Below, one piece after another: positions 49,437-60,830 of a DNA stretch of 64,000 nt. Made by a program: the position numbers and the translations under genes. Under the pieces are notes generated by a model. The model saw nothing but the letters and a program-made list of their open reading frames with translations, was not told the origin of the DNA and did not search any database. Positions within the stretch are counted from its first letter, which is position 1; each line of letters opens with the position of its first letter. This stretch comes from Elymus sibiricus. Lineage: Eukaryota > Streptophyta > Magnoliopsida > Poales > Poaceae. The stretch is from contig CM077673.1 of the NCBI GenBank assembly GCA_039707655.1, positions 268,068,288 to 268,132,287 on the forward strand, in the 5' to 3' direction.

Positions 49437-50514
49437 TGCTGGAATTTAATCTAAACTTGGGCCAGCCCAATAGCAATTTTCAGAATTCCTAATAAACCCT
49501 AGAGGCCCACTAAGCCCATTCGTGCAAGGCAAGAGGTGGACAAAAGTTTAGTCCCACATTGCTAGTTTAGTAGGAGTTGGACCTCCTTATAAGGGAGGGT
49601 GTTTCCCCACATGTATGAGCATGAGAACAAGAGAGACATACACGCGCGCTCCTCCTCCGCTGCCCGCCTCGCCACGCCACACCTCGTCACGACGCACCGC
49701 GCCGCGGGTTGCGGGAATGAGCCGAGCCGATGTCTAAATTTTTGCCACGCACGACTGGTATACGAAAGGTCACTCCGGAGCTGGAAAGTTTTGCTGTAGT
49801 GGAGATTAATTACGAACGCTGCACCCTTCGGCTGCTGCCTGTTCATTTCGTCTCCCTCTTTTGCTTCGCCTCCCGACGCTGCCTATTTGCCTCCTTCTCC
49901 TGTGCCTATAAAAGGGAGGTCGCTCCTCTCTAGAGAGACACATCAGAACGTCCTCCTCCTCCTCACGCCATCGAGTTCCAATCTCTGAGCTGCTGCAAGG
50001 TTCTTCCCCATCCCGGCTTGCGGCGTGCACCGCAGGTTGGGACAGTCGGCCTCCGAAACCCCACCGCTTCGAGTCCTGTACGGGAGAACGGTGATAAGGT
50101 TTTTGGGGAGCGCTTTGCGCGACTACTGACTTCTTCACCACGGACGCCATGGACGCCGACGACCACTTCCCAGACGATGACTACTTCCCCGACGTCAATC
50201 ATCTCTTCGACAACATGGCCGGTGACAACACCAATGCTACTCCTACTGCTCAGTACGTGTTTGTTTCATTTCTATTCAATATCCTGCTAGAGTTTCTTGG
50301 TCTAGTCTCTGCTCTACATATGTTTCGGTTGAGTTCACATGTTCACATAATCTTCCACTACTATCCTTTAGTCTGCCTGATGAGTCTAGTTCCTATTATT
50401 GTGACCTACTCTTATCTAGTTTGCATGACTAGGATTGTTTCTGTTACTATGATCATGATTTATCTACTACTTATTGCTTTTAAATCAATCGGTAAATTGC
50501 TCATATATCCAACA
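49437..50514 (+). repeat. 3' LTR of the plus-strand Copia (1,078 bp)
   Basis: The full-length LTR version. TATAAAAG at 49917-49924 followed by GAGAGACACATCAGAAC suggests the promoter and RNA start. The short LTR-encoded frame MDADDHFPDDDYF begins at 50149. Confidence 0.9.
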
Positions 50515-50519
50515 CTGCC

Positions 50520-51140
50520 ACGATGGCCGACGCGACACCAATAACCGATGTCTTGGCCACAGCTTGCCATGTGCCTCATGCGGCCCTTCCCCGCGGGCTA
50601 GGGTACAGCGCCGCCGGCCGCCTAGTCGCGCGCGCGATGCGACTCCAATTCTTGCTGTAGAAGTAGGCGTTCCCGCTTTGCTGCGCCTCCCGTCGCTGTT
50701 GAAGTGATGATGCCGGAGGAAGTCGCAATCCGCAGCGATCCAGGGCCTCCATCTTGCCGTTGCGCGTGTCATGTACATGAAAGAGCAATCGATCCTGGAT
50801 GGTTAGTCATTGCTTATTTACATAACGAATAAAACTATGGCAAACTAGTAAGTAGTAATCCTTTGTTGTATGCATGCCGATGCATGCCCGGCGTTGTGTT
50901 GCAGCCAATCTCTCGCTGCCCTGCGTAGCCATGCCGTCGCGCTGCGCACCACGCCCAGCGCCCAGCCGTCTCCACCGACGGCATGCGGAGACGCCCGCTA
51001 GGATGCAGCGGTCGTGGCCGCTGATTCGCATCTTGTGGAAGTACCTGTCCACGTTCTCGTTGCTTAACGACCGGGGCTGTGCGTGACCGCTGTCGAGATG
51101 GCCTTTGCCTCTCTCAGCGGAAAGCCATGCGCTGATAACG
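50520..51140 (-). other. 5' leader of the outer Copia with primer-binding site
   Basis: GC-rich leader. Immediately inside the LTR the minus strand reads ACGTTATCAGCGCATGG, the TTATCAGC-type initiator tRNA-Met site common in plant Copia elements. No coding domain recognised. Confidence 0.6.
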
Positions 51141-51160
51141 TGTTAGAAGAGCATTGCAGG

Positions 51161-52469
51161 GTTCTTTACAACCTTTGGGCCAAATTTATTTGCAAGGTAC
51201 CACTCGTGTGAGTGATTTGCTGAATGAGGATGGTTCGGACTGGAATAATGCTAAAGTTGATGAGATGTTCACTCATGATGATGCTAAAGATATCAAACAA
51301 ATTTCAGTTGGTGGGGTAGGAACAGAAGACTATTTAGCATGGAATTATACTAAGGATGGGGTGTTCACTGTTCGTTCAGCATATCATTTATTAATGGGCA
51401 TGAAAAGAGCTAAATCTGGACGACAGGAGTCATCTTCGAATGTGAATTCTCACAAGAATTGGTAGGCATTATGGGGTACTCATATCCCAAATAAGATTAA
51501 GGTTCACTCTTGGAGAGTGATTCGCAATGGGCTGGCCACTGGGTCAGAATTATATAGGAGAAGAATCAAGCCTGGTATTTTTTGTGTTGCATGTGGTAGA
51601 GAAGAAACACTAACTCATAGATTTTGGAATTGTCCCCACTCTCAACTGTTTTGGAGACATCTTTTAGAGTTGAGGGAAATTCAGAGTATAGTCATACCTG
51701 AGAGATTGGAGACTAATCATGAACTTGGGCGTTGGCTTATGAATTGGATGGGTATAGCGAGAGATGCGGAGAGGGAGATGCTCATGCAAGGTTTATATGG
51801 ATTATGGATGGGAAGAAATGAGGCTCGGGATGGTATTAAAATTAAACAACCACATGAAATATCAATCTCTGTATCTAGATTTATGGACGAATGGAATGAG
51901 ACTGTCCAGAAGAAATCGAGTATGCCGAAGATGGTGCATTTTGAGAGATGGAATCCACCAGAAAATGGTTGGGTTAAGGCAAATTCGGATGGTGCTATTT
52001 CTGAAATAACAGGTAATGGAGGAGGTGGGGTGGTCCTTCGAGATCACAATTGAGCCTTTAGGGGTGCCGGGGCTCACTTCTTTCCAAATATTTCTAATCC
52101 GGAGAAGGCAGAACTATTGGCATGTCGGAAGGCTTTGCTACTTGGACAGGAATTGGGAATTCAGAAAATTCATGTTGAACTTGACTGTCGTCAGGCTGTA
52201 TGTATGATCAATGATGCTAACAAGAACCTATCTATGGTGGGTCCGTTGGTGGAAGAAATTAAAGGACTTATGCAGGGCTGGCAGGGATGTAAGATCACTT
52301 GGAGAAGAAGATCAACAAACAGAGCTGCTCATATTTTAGCTAAGTTAGCTGTAGGGGATGAAGTGTGTGTTGTGTGGCGTACTATAGCGCCTAATTGTAT
52401 CCTAAATGTAATAGAGGCAGAGATTCCTGTCTTTAACTAAATAAAGTTATAAAGTTTCCCTAAAAAAAA
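51161..52469 (+). mobile_element. 5'-truncated LINE inside an LTR
   Basis: 1,309 bp ending in an A-rich tail (52462-52469) and flanked by the 15-bp duplication GAAGAGCATTGCAGG (51146-51160 and 52470-52484). It has the same family signature as the LINE at 41190 (RRRIKPGIFC, ACGREET, CPHS). Confidence 0.95.
51165..52440 (+). pseudogene. LINE ORF2 C-terminus (zinc-binding and RNase H-like), two stops
   Basis: It begins just before the conserved TRVSDL and DEMFTHDDAKDIKQI segment, then DYLAWNYTKDGVFTVRSAYH. The zf-RVT domain has CVACGREETLTHRFWNCPH (about 51580-51640). The RNase H-like domain has WVKANSDGAISE (about 51970) and NRAAHILAKLA. Internal stops are TAG at 51463-51465 and TGA at 52051-52053. 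The final stop is at 52438-52440. The RT domain is absent. Confidence 0.9.
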
Positions 52470-52681
52470 GAAGAGCATTGCAGGAATGAATCAACTCATA
52501 TCTTTATTACTGCGATGATGTACATATATATCCCCTGAAGGGACGCATCCAACCGATGCAACGCTTCGGAGAGACAGGAGCGAAGGGACGTGATGGTTAG
52601 CAGATCGCTAACTACCTCCCTAATATAACGTGGGGATTATCCACATAATTAATTACACAATAATTAATTCCTAACACATTT

Positions 52682-53246
52682 CATCCAAAGGCGCATCTCG
52701 GCATAAACGGAATGTCTCTTCACACGACCTTTCAGGGCCGACCTGCACACGACTCTGTGATCTCTCACTTTTCAAGTACATATTTTATCCACGGTGGTTA
52801 ACTTAGCGTTGGCCATGTATCGTGCAAAAGTCATCGTCCGCCTAGCACTTCTCCGGCGTAAAAGATGAGGACTGAATAATAAACAATGAATCATAATAAT
52901 CATCAGCAGGCATAACTCTCTGAACTGAAAAGCAACATGAGAAAAAGAATCTATTAAACTCGTGAGTAGAGAAATATTGGCTTTCTTTTTCGGTGTAGCA
53001 AATTCTCCCTCATTCATTTGAGTTTGCAAGCTTTTGCCGGATTCTCTAGCTATACATTCATCAACATGATTAGTCGTCGAGGAAACAAGTAGGCATGTAG
53101 GAGTACAACATACACAAATATTAGTTCTTTTTTATGTGTTACCTGAAGCTCCATGCACTGTACTGCAGTTCAGTTCGTATTCTGCAACAGTAGGATTTTC
53201 TACAGCCATGTCAGTGCAAGTCACATGGGCGTCCTGATGGTCAGAT
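52682..53246. other. No recognised gene
   Basis: Right flank of the Copia nest. It is continuous with 16553-16973 once the nest is removed. Confidence 0.4.
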
Positions 53247-54090
53247 TTTTTTCTCCAATACACATATCATTCATTAAAGAGGAAGGGGAGAGACTGCCAA
53301 GCAAGATTCATGGTTACACTTCTATTTACATGCGCATTTTATCCGGCGCCACCTCGCTCGCTAGAAGTACTACTCCTGATCTACCAACAAGCCACCAGAC
53401 TCCTCGAAACCCTTTGTATCGCCCTTGAGCAGTCCTGCCTTGGCCCATATCCTACCTTCTTCTTGGATTCGTACCATGGTCTTCGCAAGTGACGGGGTTG
53501 CTCAATTGAAGACGATGTCAATTCGGTGTTTCCAAATCATCCACATGCCGAGGAGGCACTTGGCGCGTGTAGCCCTCCGGTTTCTTGGACCATGGTCCTG
53601 CCTGGTGCACCATTCGCCCAGGGTCTCGTCCTGAAGCGGCACGAACTCTCGCTGTCTGGTCACCACGCTTAGCTTTTGCCAGACTTGCCTTGCAAATACA
53701 CAGTTTAGTAGAAGGTGTTGGATTGCTTCGTCGTGCTGGTCACAAAGTGGGCATGCGTCCTGATGTGGTACTCCACGCCTGGTCAATCTATCCGATGTCC
53801 AGCATCGGTCCTGGACTGCAAGCCACATGAAGAAGCGGCATTGTAATGGTGCCCTAGACTTCGAGGTGAAAGAGGTCGTAGGCGACACCTCCAGGTCCAT
53901 GAATCTGGCCGCATTTGCAGACCTAGCTGAGAATTGACCGTCCTTTTCCCAAGCCCGGCCAATCGAGTCTTCCACCCCTTCGGACAGTTGAGTCGCCGCA
54001 ACCCGCGGCCAAAGATTGAGAAACTGCCCAGTGCCGCAACCGAGAGGTCTGGTCCAATATCTCCTATCCATGCACCATGAGCGAGCGCGT
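53247..54090 (-). mobile_element. LINE 3' fragment, ORF2 zinc-binding domain
   Basis: On the minus strand a 189-residue open stretch (54071-53502) has LQCRFFMWLAVQDRCWTSDR and CPLCDQHDEAIQHLLLNC, the reverse-transcriptase zinc-binding (zf-RVT) domain found at the end of plant LINE ORF2. A short T run (53249-53255) marks the poly-A end. The upstream RT domain is missing. The sequence differs from the two plus-strand LINEs, so this is another family. Confidence 0.8.
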
Positions 54091-54314
54091 CCGAAACTAG
54101 CCGTGTGCTCCTGATGTGCTTAGAGATTCACTCATAGATGTCCGGAGCGAGCTCATACCAGAACCTCTATTTCTAATGAAGTTTTCTTCACCACGTTTCA
54201 CCACTTGGATCGATAGAAAAAATCAACCAATCAATGGCTGACACGTTAATTAGTTTGGGATGTGGCGGGGTACGATTGTGGGTGCATCTTAGGTTTTTTG
54301 TAAAACTCCAGTAA

Positions 54315-54803
54315 TGAAGCAGCACAATGTTGTGGAGGAGCAACTCCACCTTTCTGCTACAATGTGTACATCACAAGTGTCGAAGGAACTACTTCAACGT
54401 GCTGCGCTAGGCATCGCTCTAGAGGCGGAGGTAGGGCTGATATGCCAACAGGAGTTCAATCCAAAACTCCTAGAGCACAAGATCTAGTCCAAGATCTTAA
54501 ATAGGAACAACAAGTTCTATTATAGATAGTGGTACATAGTCTGGTTACAAACTAGAGGTGAGGACCTCTATTTATATGGCTTTGTGAAGCCTTCACATAC
54601 TTCTACTTATGGCTAGAACACTCTAGAAAACATTACCTAAGATTCACCATTCTACTCATAGCTACTCACAACTAGAGGACTCTAGAATACAGTAGGTAAG
54701 GTAGAAAAGAAAATAAATACTACACTAGTGTGGAAGCATCTAGAAGTAGCCAAACAAATCTGACATATGACTATTATTATTTTTCATCTAGTGTTCCTCA
54801 TCA
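54315..54803 (-). repeat. 3' LTR of the minus-strand gypsy (489 bp)
   Basis: Same length as its partner. The pol frame ends at TAG (plus 54788-54790), five codons inside this LTR. Confidence 0.93.
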
Positions 54804-57800
54804 TTCTCCCCTTGTTGTTTGGAACTCGCCCTCGAGTTATTTTCATAGAGCGCTTCTTCTAGATGGTAGAGAGTCAAGTCCGCAACATTGAAAGTGTTGT
54901 ATATACCCATGTCGCTTGGAAGATCTATCACATAAGCATTATCATTTATCTTCCTCACGATAGAGAAGGGTCCATACTTTCGCTGCCTAAGCTTCCCTTG
55001 AACACCTAAAGGCAGTCTCTCTTTTCAGAGGTAGACCACCACCTTATCACCAACTTGGAATGATTTCGGCCTCCTTTTGCAGTCAGCAAGTTGTTTATAT
55101 TTCTAATTTTGTGCTTCCAAAACACCACGAATTTCTTCAAATAGCTCAGTGTAATTATCAGTGAAGGACAGCGCTGATTTTGAGTTTTCCCTTGATGGTA
55201 GCTTCACCAGGTCCACCACATGTGTTGGAACTTTAGTGTAGACAATGAAAAAAGGACTCCTTCCTGTGGACCTATGCTTGGAGTTATTGTAGGAGAACTC
55301 TGCAAGAGATAAAGCCAAATCCCATTGTCCCTTTCTTTCTCCACAAATGCACCGCATCAGATTACCCAAAAATTTGTTCACCACTTCAGTTTGTCCATCT
55401 GTTTGTGGACGGGCAGTGCTAGAAAATTTCAATTCAGTGTTGAATTGCTTCCACAAAGTGAGCCAAAATGCAGCAAGAAACTTGCTATCACGGTCTGAGA
55501 TGATGGACCTTGGAACTCCATGAAGTCTTACCACTTCTCGAAAGAATAGGTTTGCTACATGATGAGCATCCATTGTCTTGCGACATGGGATGAAATGAGC
55601 CATCTTAGAGAACCTGTCCACGACCACAAAGACAACATCACTCCCTCGTCTTGTTCTTGGCAAACCCAAGACGAAGTCCATAGAGATGTCCTCCCATGGA
55701 GCAACAAGAACGGGCAAAGGCATGTATAACCCTGTGTTCTGCACTTGGCCTTTGCAGGTTTGACATATAGGGCATCGCCGAACAAACTTTCCAGCATCTC
55801 TCTTTAGTTGTGGCCAAAATAGCGAGTTTCCAGGTTAGCGATAGTCTTGTCTCGTCCAACATGGCCACTAAGATCACTTGAATGGAGTTCTCTAATTAGT
55901 TTGTCACGCAGAGAACTCCTTGGGATGCACAAACGATCATTTTTTGAAGAGGTAGCCATCCTGTACCAAATAGTCATCACCTAATGGTTGTCCCCTAAAG
56001 TGCTTTACCCAAACATGGACAAAGTCTTCATCGTCCTCATACAACTCCTTTATTTGATCCATGCCTGGAAGTTCAGCCTCAAAATAATTCAAGAGGCATG
56101 CACGCCGACTCAAAGCATCGGCCACTCGGTTAGTTGTTCCAGATTTGTGCACGATGAGATAGTTAAATCTCTCCAGATATGCTGCCCATCTTGCTAGCAT
56201 GCGATCAATATGTTTCTGATTTCTAAAATGCTTCAAGGATTGATGGTCACTATAAACAATGAACTCTTTAGGCAGCAAATAGACTTCCCAAGTCTTCAAG
56301 GCTCTGAAAATGGCATACAATTCTTGCTGATAGGTACTCCATTTCTATCTACCTTCGCTTAACTTCTCACTAAAGAAAGCAATGGGATTCCTTTCTTGAG
56401 ATAGAACATCTCCAATGCCTACTCCACTTGCATCACATTCCAACTCAAAAGTCTTTTTGAAATCAGGTAGCACCAAGACAGGAGCTTGTGAGAGCTTTTG
56501 CTTGATCTCACTGAAACTAGCTTCAGCCGCTTCTGTCCATTGGAACTTTCCTTTCTTCAGGCACTCAGTAATTGGTGCCATGATAGTGCTGAAATTCTTC
56601 ACAAATCGACTATAGAAAGTTGCAAGGCCATGAAAACTTCTTACCTCAGAAATGGTCTTCGGAGTTGGCCATTCTCGGATTGCTTCAACATTAGAATCAT
56701 CAACACGAATACCGTCACATGTTATGATGAATCCTAGGAAACGAAGTTGTGTTTGCAGGAAAACACATTTATTCAAGTTGACGTAGAGCTCATTTTCCCT
56801 TAGTACTTCTAGCACCTTCCGAATGTGGTCAAAGTGTTCGTCCTCATCCTTGCTATAGATCAAGATGTCATCGAAATATACCACAACAAAGTGGGATAAG
56901 AAGGGTCGAAGGACTTGATTCATTAAGTGCATGAAGGTACTTGGTGCATTTGAGAGCCCAAATGGCATGACTAGCCATTCAAACAACCCTTCCTTTGTCT
57001 TGAAGGCTGTTTTCCATTCATCCTCGGGTCTGATACGGATTTGATGATATCTGCTTCTTAAATCTAGCTTTGTGAACACTCTTCCTCCACTAAGCTGATC
57101 CAGCATATCATCTAGACGGGGAATAGGGAGTCTATACCTTACAGTGATCTTGTTAACGGCTCTACTGTCCGCACACATGCGCCAAGATCCATCTTTCTTT
57201 GGTGCGAGCAGGGCTGGTACAACACATGGGATAATACTTTCTCGAATGTGCCCCTTTTGCAGCAATTCCTCCACTTTCTCCTTCAATATATCATGTTCTT
57301 TTGGGCTCATTCGATAGTGTGGGAGATTAGGAAGACTTGCTCCCAGAATTAATTCAATTCTATGTTGAATTCCTCTCATCGGTGGCAGGCCTTGTGGCTC
57401 TCCAAGTATGTTATGAAATTTTGCTAATAAGCCACGTACCTTTGCTAGAATTTCAACAGCCGGGTGCTCTTCTCCTTTTACAATAAGTGCAACACATAAA
57501 TCTGCCTCCTTCAAGTCTTCCATAAACTCATTAGAGGTGTGGGAAATAGTTAACATACTTTTCCCCTCCTCCTTAGAGATATTGCCATCAGTTTTATTTG
57601 GTAGAATAATGATCTTCCTCTTGTTCCAAATGAAAGAGTAAGAATTTTCCTTGCCCTTGTGTGTAGTATCCACATCAAATTGCCAAGCTCTCCCAAGAAG
57701 AACATGGCTGGCATCCATATCAACTACGTCAAATAACACATTTGAGCGGTAATGCTTGCCCAAAGAAAGTGGCAGGTTGCATTGTTTGGTGATCCTCATA

Positions 57801-59236
57801 TTCACTCCTTTCTTGGTCCATCCAATAGTGTAGGGATTTGGGTGATCATGGGTTTCAAGTTTTAAATGGTTCACGAACTTCTGGGAGATAAGATTCTCAC
57901 AACTGCAACTATCAATCACCAATTTGCATACCTTGCCATTCACCGTGCATTTGCTCTCAAATATTTTCTTCCGTCGTGTGTCGTCAGGTTGTGGTGTGGA
58001 ACATAGGAGACATTGAATCACACATACCACCTCTTCACCTTCTTCTTGACAAACCTCTTGTCCCTCTACATCTTCAGATTCGTATTCCTCCTCATTGTCT
58101 TCACCATCATGGATAGTTGTGTTAACAAATTTCCTTAGTGGGCAACCGCTGGATATGTGCCCCTCTTCACCACATTTATAGCATTTTGGGCCTTCATTGG
58201 ACTTAGCCTTGCCTTTAGTTGGCTTCTGGATGGATCGTTTTGCCTTTGGTGGGGCGGTCTTTTCTTCCACTCTATTAGGCTGACTCCTAGACGAGCCTTC
58301 GGTATGGGGATATGGACGATACGGAGCCTTAGTTGTCTTTCTCGCCCTCACAAACCTCTCGGCCTTCAAGGCTAGAGCTTGTGCTTGATCAATGGACCAG
58401 ATTTGTTGCATCATCAATCGATCTTGAACAGCATCATTGAGACCATTGATGTACCTTGCAACTTGTTGATCTTCAGTTTCGGCAAGGTTGCACCTCACTT
58501 GTAATCTTAGAAACTCCTCCGTGTAATCTGAAACAGTCCTATTCCCTTGAGCACAATTTTGAAATTGGATAAATAGGATCTGGTCATAATCAGCGGGTAA
58601 AAATCTCCCTTTCAAAAGACTTTTCATTTGCCGCCAAGTTCTCACATGAGGTTCTCCTCTCAGCCCGCGCTCTTCTTGAACGCGGTGCCACCATGCACCG
58701 GCTCCTCCTTTCAGCTTGTATGCGACCAAAGGAACTCTACGGTCTTCCGGAACCTCCATCACCTCAAAGAAAGTCTCCACTTCATATAACCAATCAAGGC
58801 ACCCTTCAATATCGACACTTCCATTAAAAGTTGGGATCTCAACTTTCACCTTGTATCTATCCCTTGCATATGTAGGGTTGGGTACTCTCCGATATGCATA
58901 GGGATCAGGTTCTTCAAGGGTATCATCATATTCTTCACCTTTAGAAGTTTCAACATAAATTGGCCTTCTTGATGTACGTTGACCAGCACGTTCTTGGGGT
59001 GGTCTTCCTCCAAGATTACCTCTCCTTATTTGTTGAACACCTTCTTCTTTAGATGAATCTCCTTCATTGGCAGCAGGGGGAACACCCTTTCTTATCATCT
59101 CAACCAGCTAGTCAAATCTCCGATTAAAATCTTCACGCAGCTCTTTGATTTGTTGTTCTGCAGCATCCATCCTCTTCTCTAATTGCTCTATTACTTGCTG
59201 TAGCTTGCTCTCGAAGAGAATAACAAGAACTTGCAT
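54788..59236 (-). pseudogene. gag-pol of the minus-strand gypsy, few defects
   Basis: The ATG at 59236 (MQVLVILFESKLQQ) lies about 25 bases inside the 5' LTR and starts a coiled-coil gag. The zinc knuckle CYKCGEEGHISSGC is at about 58190. The protease reads IDSCSC where the family has IDSGSC, so the catalytic-loop Gly is lost. RT ([29 protein letters not shown]), RNase H (ECDASG, YSDHQSLKHF, DALSR) and integrase ([26 protein letters not shown]) follow. Defects, all in one register: TAG near 59107, TAG near 56345, TAG at 55103-55105 and TGA near 55025. Also one base gained in an A run (about 55939-55944) and one lost in a T run (about 55825) on either side of the integrase zinc finger. Confidence 0.92.
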
Positions 59237-59261
59237 GGATCAACGGGGCTCTGATGCCACC

Positions 59262-59750
59262 TGAAGCAGCACAATGTTGTGGAGGAGCAACTCCACCTTG
59301 CTGCTACAATGTGTACAACACAAGTGTCGAAGGAACTACTTCAACGTGCTGCGCTAGACATCGCTCTAGAGGCGGAGGTAGGGCTGATATGCCAACAGGA
59401 GTTCAATCCAAAACTCCTAGAGCACAAGATCTAGTCCAAGATCTTAAATAGGAACAACAAGTTCTATTATAGGTAGTGGTACATAGTCTGGTTACAAACT
59501 AGAGGTGAGGACCTCTATTTATAGGGCTTTGGGAAGCCTTCACATACTTCTACTTGTGGCTAGAACACTCTAGAAAACATTACCTAAGATTCACCATTCT
59601 ACTCATAGCTACTCACAACAGAAGGACTCTAGAAAACAGTAGGTAAGGTAGAAAAGAAAAGAAATACTACACTAGTGTGGAAGCATCTAGAAGTAGCCAA
59701 ACAAATCTGACATATGACTATTATTATTTTTCATCTAGTGTTCCTCATCA
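59262..59750 (-). repeat. 5' LTR of the minus-strand gypsy (489 bp)
   Basis: Begins TGAAGCAGCAC and ends TTCCTCATCA on the plus strand. Flanked by AGTAA on its outer side. Confidence 0.93.
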
Positions 59751-59755
59751 AGTAA

Positions 59756-60734
59756 CTTCCCTAATTAAACGGGGTACGTGGGGTTGTGTACGTTGCAATT
59801 TTTAAATGACTTCATGGGTGGTCAACCTTTGCGATTTGTCAGACGGTTGGTTGAGGTGTTTGCATGCAGAGTCAATAGCTGGGTTTGACGTGTGATGTGA
59901 ACACATCCGTGTATTACTGTCTGATGTATGCATGCATGAGCGGTGGGGGTTCCCTGTTTGATTTTCTCTCGACTGTCACTAAATCTGGAATTCTCTTACA
60001 CGATGCTCTCTTTCTCTCCGTCTCCGGAGGAATCGAGTCACATCGTCCACCTTCATAAGCGAGTACAAGAATCCTTCTTGTCTGTGGGTTTTCAAACCGT
60101 CTTCCCTGACCACGCCGGAGCCCCCACCGCCCGGCCTCATCTGCCCCCGTGATAGCTAAGGAAAGCATCGATGGCGCCATGAGCACCGGCCTCCATGGAG
60201 CAACAAAGGCAGTCACGATGATGACGCCTTGGTCCGTATGCATCATGTTGTTCGCGAGTTGTGTCTCCGATGTCGTCGTAGTTCAACTGCTCTAGCCTCC
60301 AGCCCTGTCTGGTGCCAGCATCTCGGAGTCCTTGGAGAGTAGGAGGACGCGGGTTCACAGTCGCCTCGAGGTACGGCTATTTTTTCCTGGATAGGGAGTG
60401 GCTCTCGACGAGACGAGGTGGCTGCAGGCTATGGGGGTGGGAGCTGCTAGAGAGAAGAGGTCGTACTCCATCCGGTCGTCACCACGAGCATTCTCCATGT
60501 GACCGAACGGGAGGAGCGGGCGCGCGCGGGTCAGGCGGGGTTCCAGCGGCAACACGAGTGGTATACTGGTATATGATGACGTCCGCGTTGAATCCATACC
60601 TCCTCCCGCCGCTCTTTGCCGACCAGAGAGCGGAAGAGCGCAGCACACGGCAGACCGGAGAGCGGAAGACCGTCGCCATCCCCACCACTTCCTCCACCAA
60701 GCACCGGTAGTAGCCACCCGTCCTTCCCTACCGG
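59756..60734. other. No recognised gene
   Basis: Overlapping GC-rich frames on both strands (for example 60312-60710) have no family features. It could contain decayed upstream parts of the P450 relic, but I cannot show that. Confidence 0.35.
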
Positions 60735-60830
60735 CCTGATGTGCCTCTGCTACCAGATGCCCTTGACCACATTTGCAGGCGAGTTAAAGCCTCATGCCTC
60801 ACACTATAATGTATGCGATGGGGCGGCTAA

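Larger units (their letters stand above)
44220..50514 (+). mobile_element. Ty1/copia element with unequal LTRs
   Basis: The target duplication is CTGCC (44215-44219 and 50515-50519). The LTRs start TGCTGGAATTTAATC and end ATATCCAACA. A purine tract (GGATCTGGTGGGGGAT) precedes the 3' LTR. The gag-pol order gag-PR-IN-RT-RH is that of Copia. I see no tRNA primer site after the 5' LTR, suggesting a deletion there. Confidence 0.93.
16979..52676 (-). mobile_element. Outer Ty1/copia element, expanded to 35.7 kb by nested insertions
   Basis: Matching 212-bp LTRs begin TGTTAG and end CTAACA. The 5-bp duplication CATTT lies at 16974-16978 and 52677-52681. Orientation is minus: a purine tract (AGTGGAGATTAGGGGGAG on the minus strand, 17191-17210) abuts the LTR at 16979-17190. 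A TTATCAGCGC primer-binding site abuts the other LTR. Removing the five insertions leaves about 6.4 kb, a normal Copia size. The pol region is decayed. This is the oldest insertion of the nest, since all the others lie in it. Confidence 0.93.
51141..52676 (-). repeat. 5' LTR of the outer Copia, split by a LINE
   Basis: Parts 51141-51160 and 52485-52676 together make 212 bp, equal to the LTR at 16979-17190. The gap is filled by a LINE and its 15-bp duplication. Confidence 0.93.
54315..59750 (-). mobile_element. Near-complete Ty3/gypsy element, CRM-like
   Basis: Both LTRs are 489 bp (54315-54803 and 59262-59750) and the target duplication is AGTAA (54310-54314 and 59751-59755). On the minus strand the LTR begins TGATGAGGAACACTAG. 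A primer site TGGCATCAGAGCCCC lies just inside the 5' LTR and a purine tract AACAAGGGGAGAA next to the 3' LTR. I see roughly a dozen LTR differences, so it is young but not brand new. Confidence 0.95.

Noticed and set aside
60312..60717. Opposed ORFs of 120-132 codons
   Set aside because: Mutual antisense openness in GC-rich DNA, no domain. Could hide decayed P450 sequence but not demonstrable.
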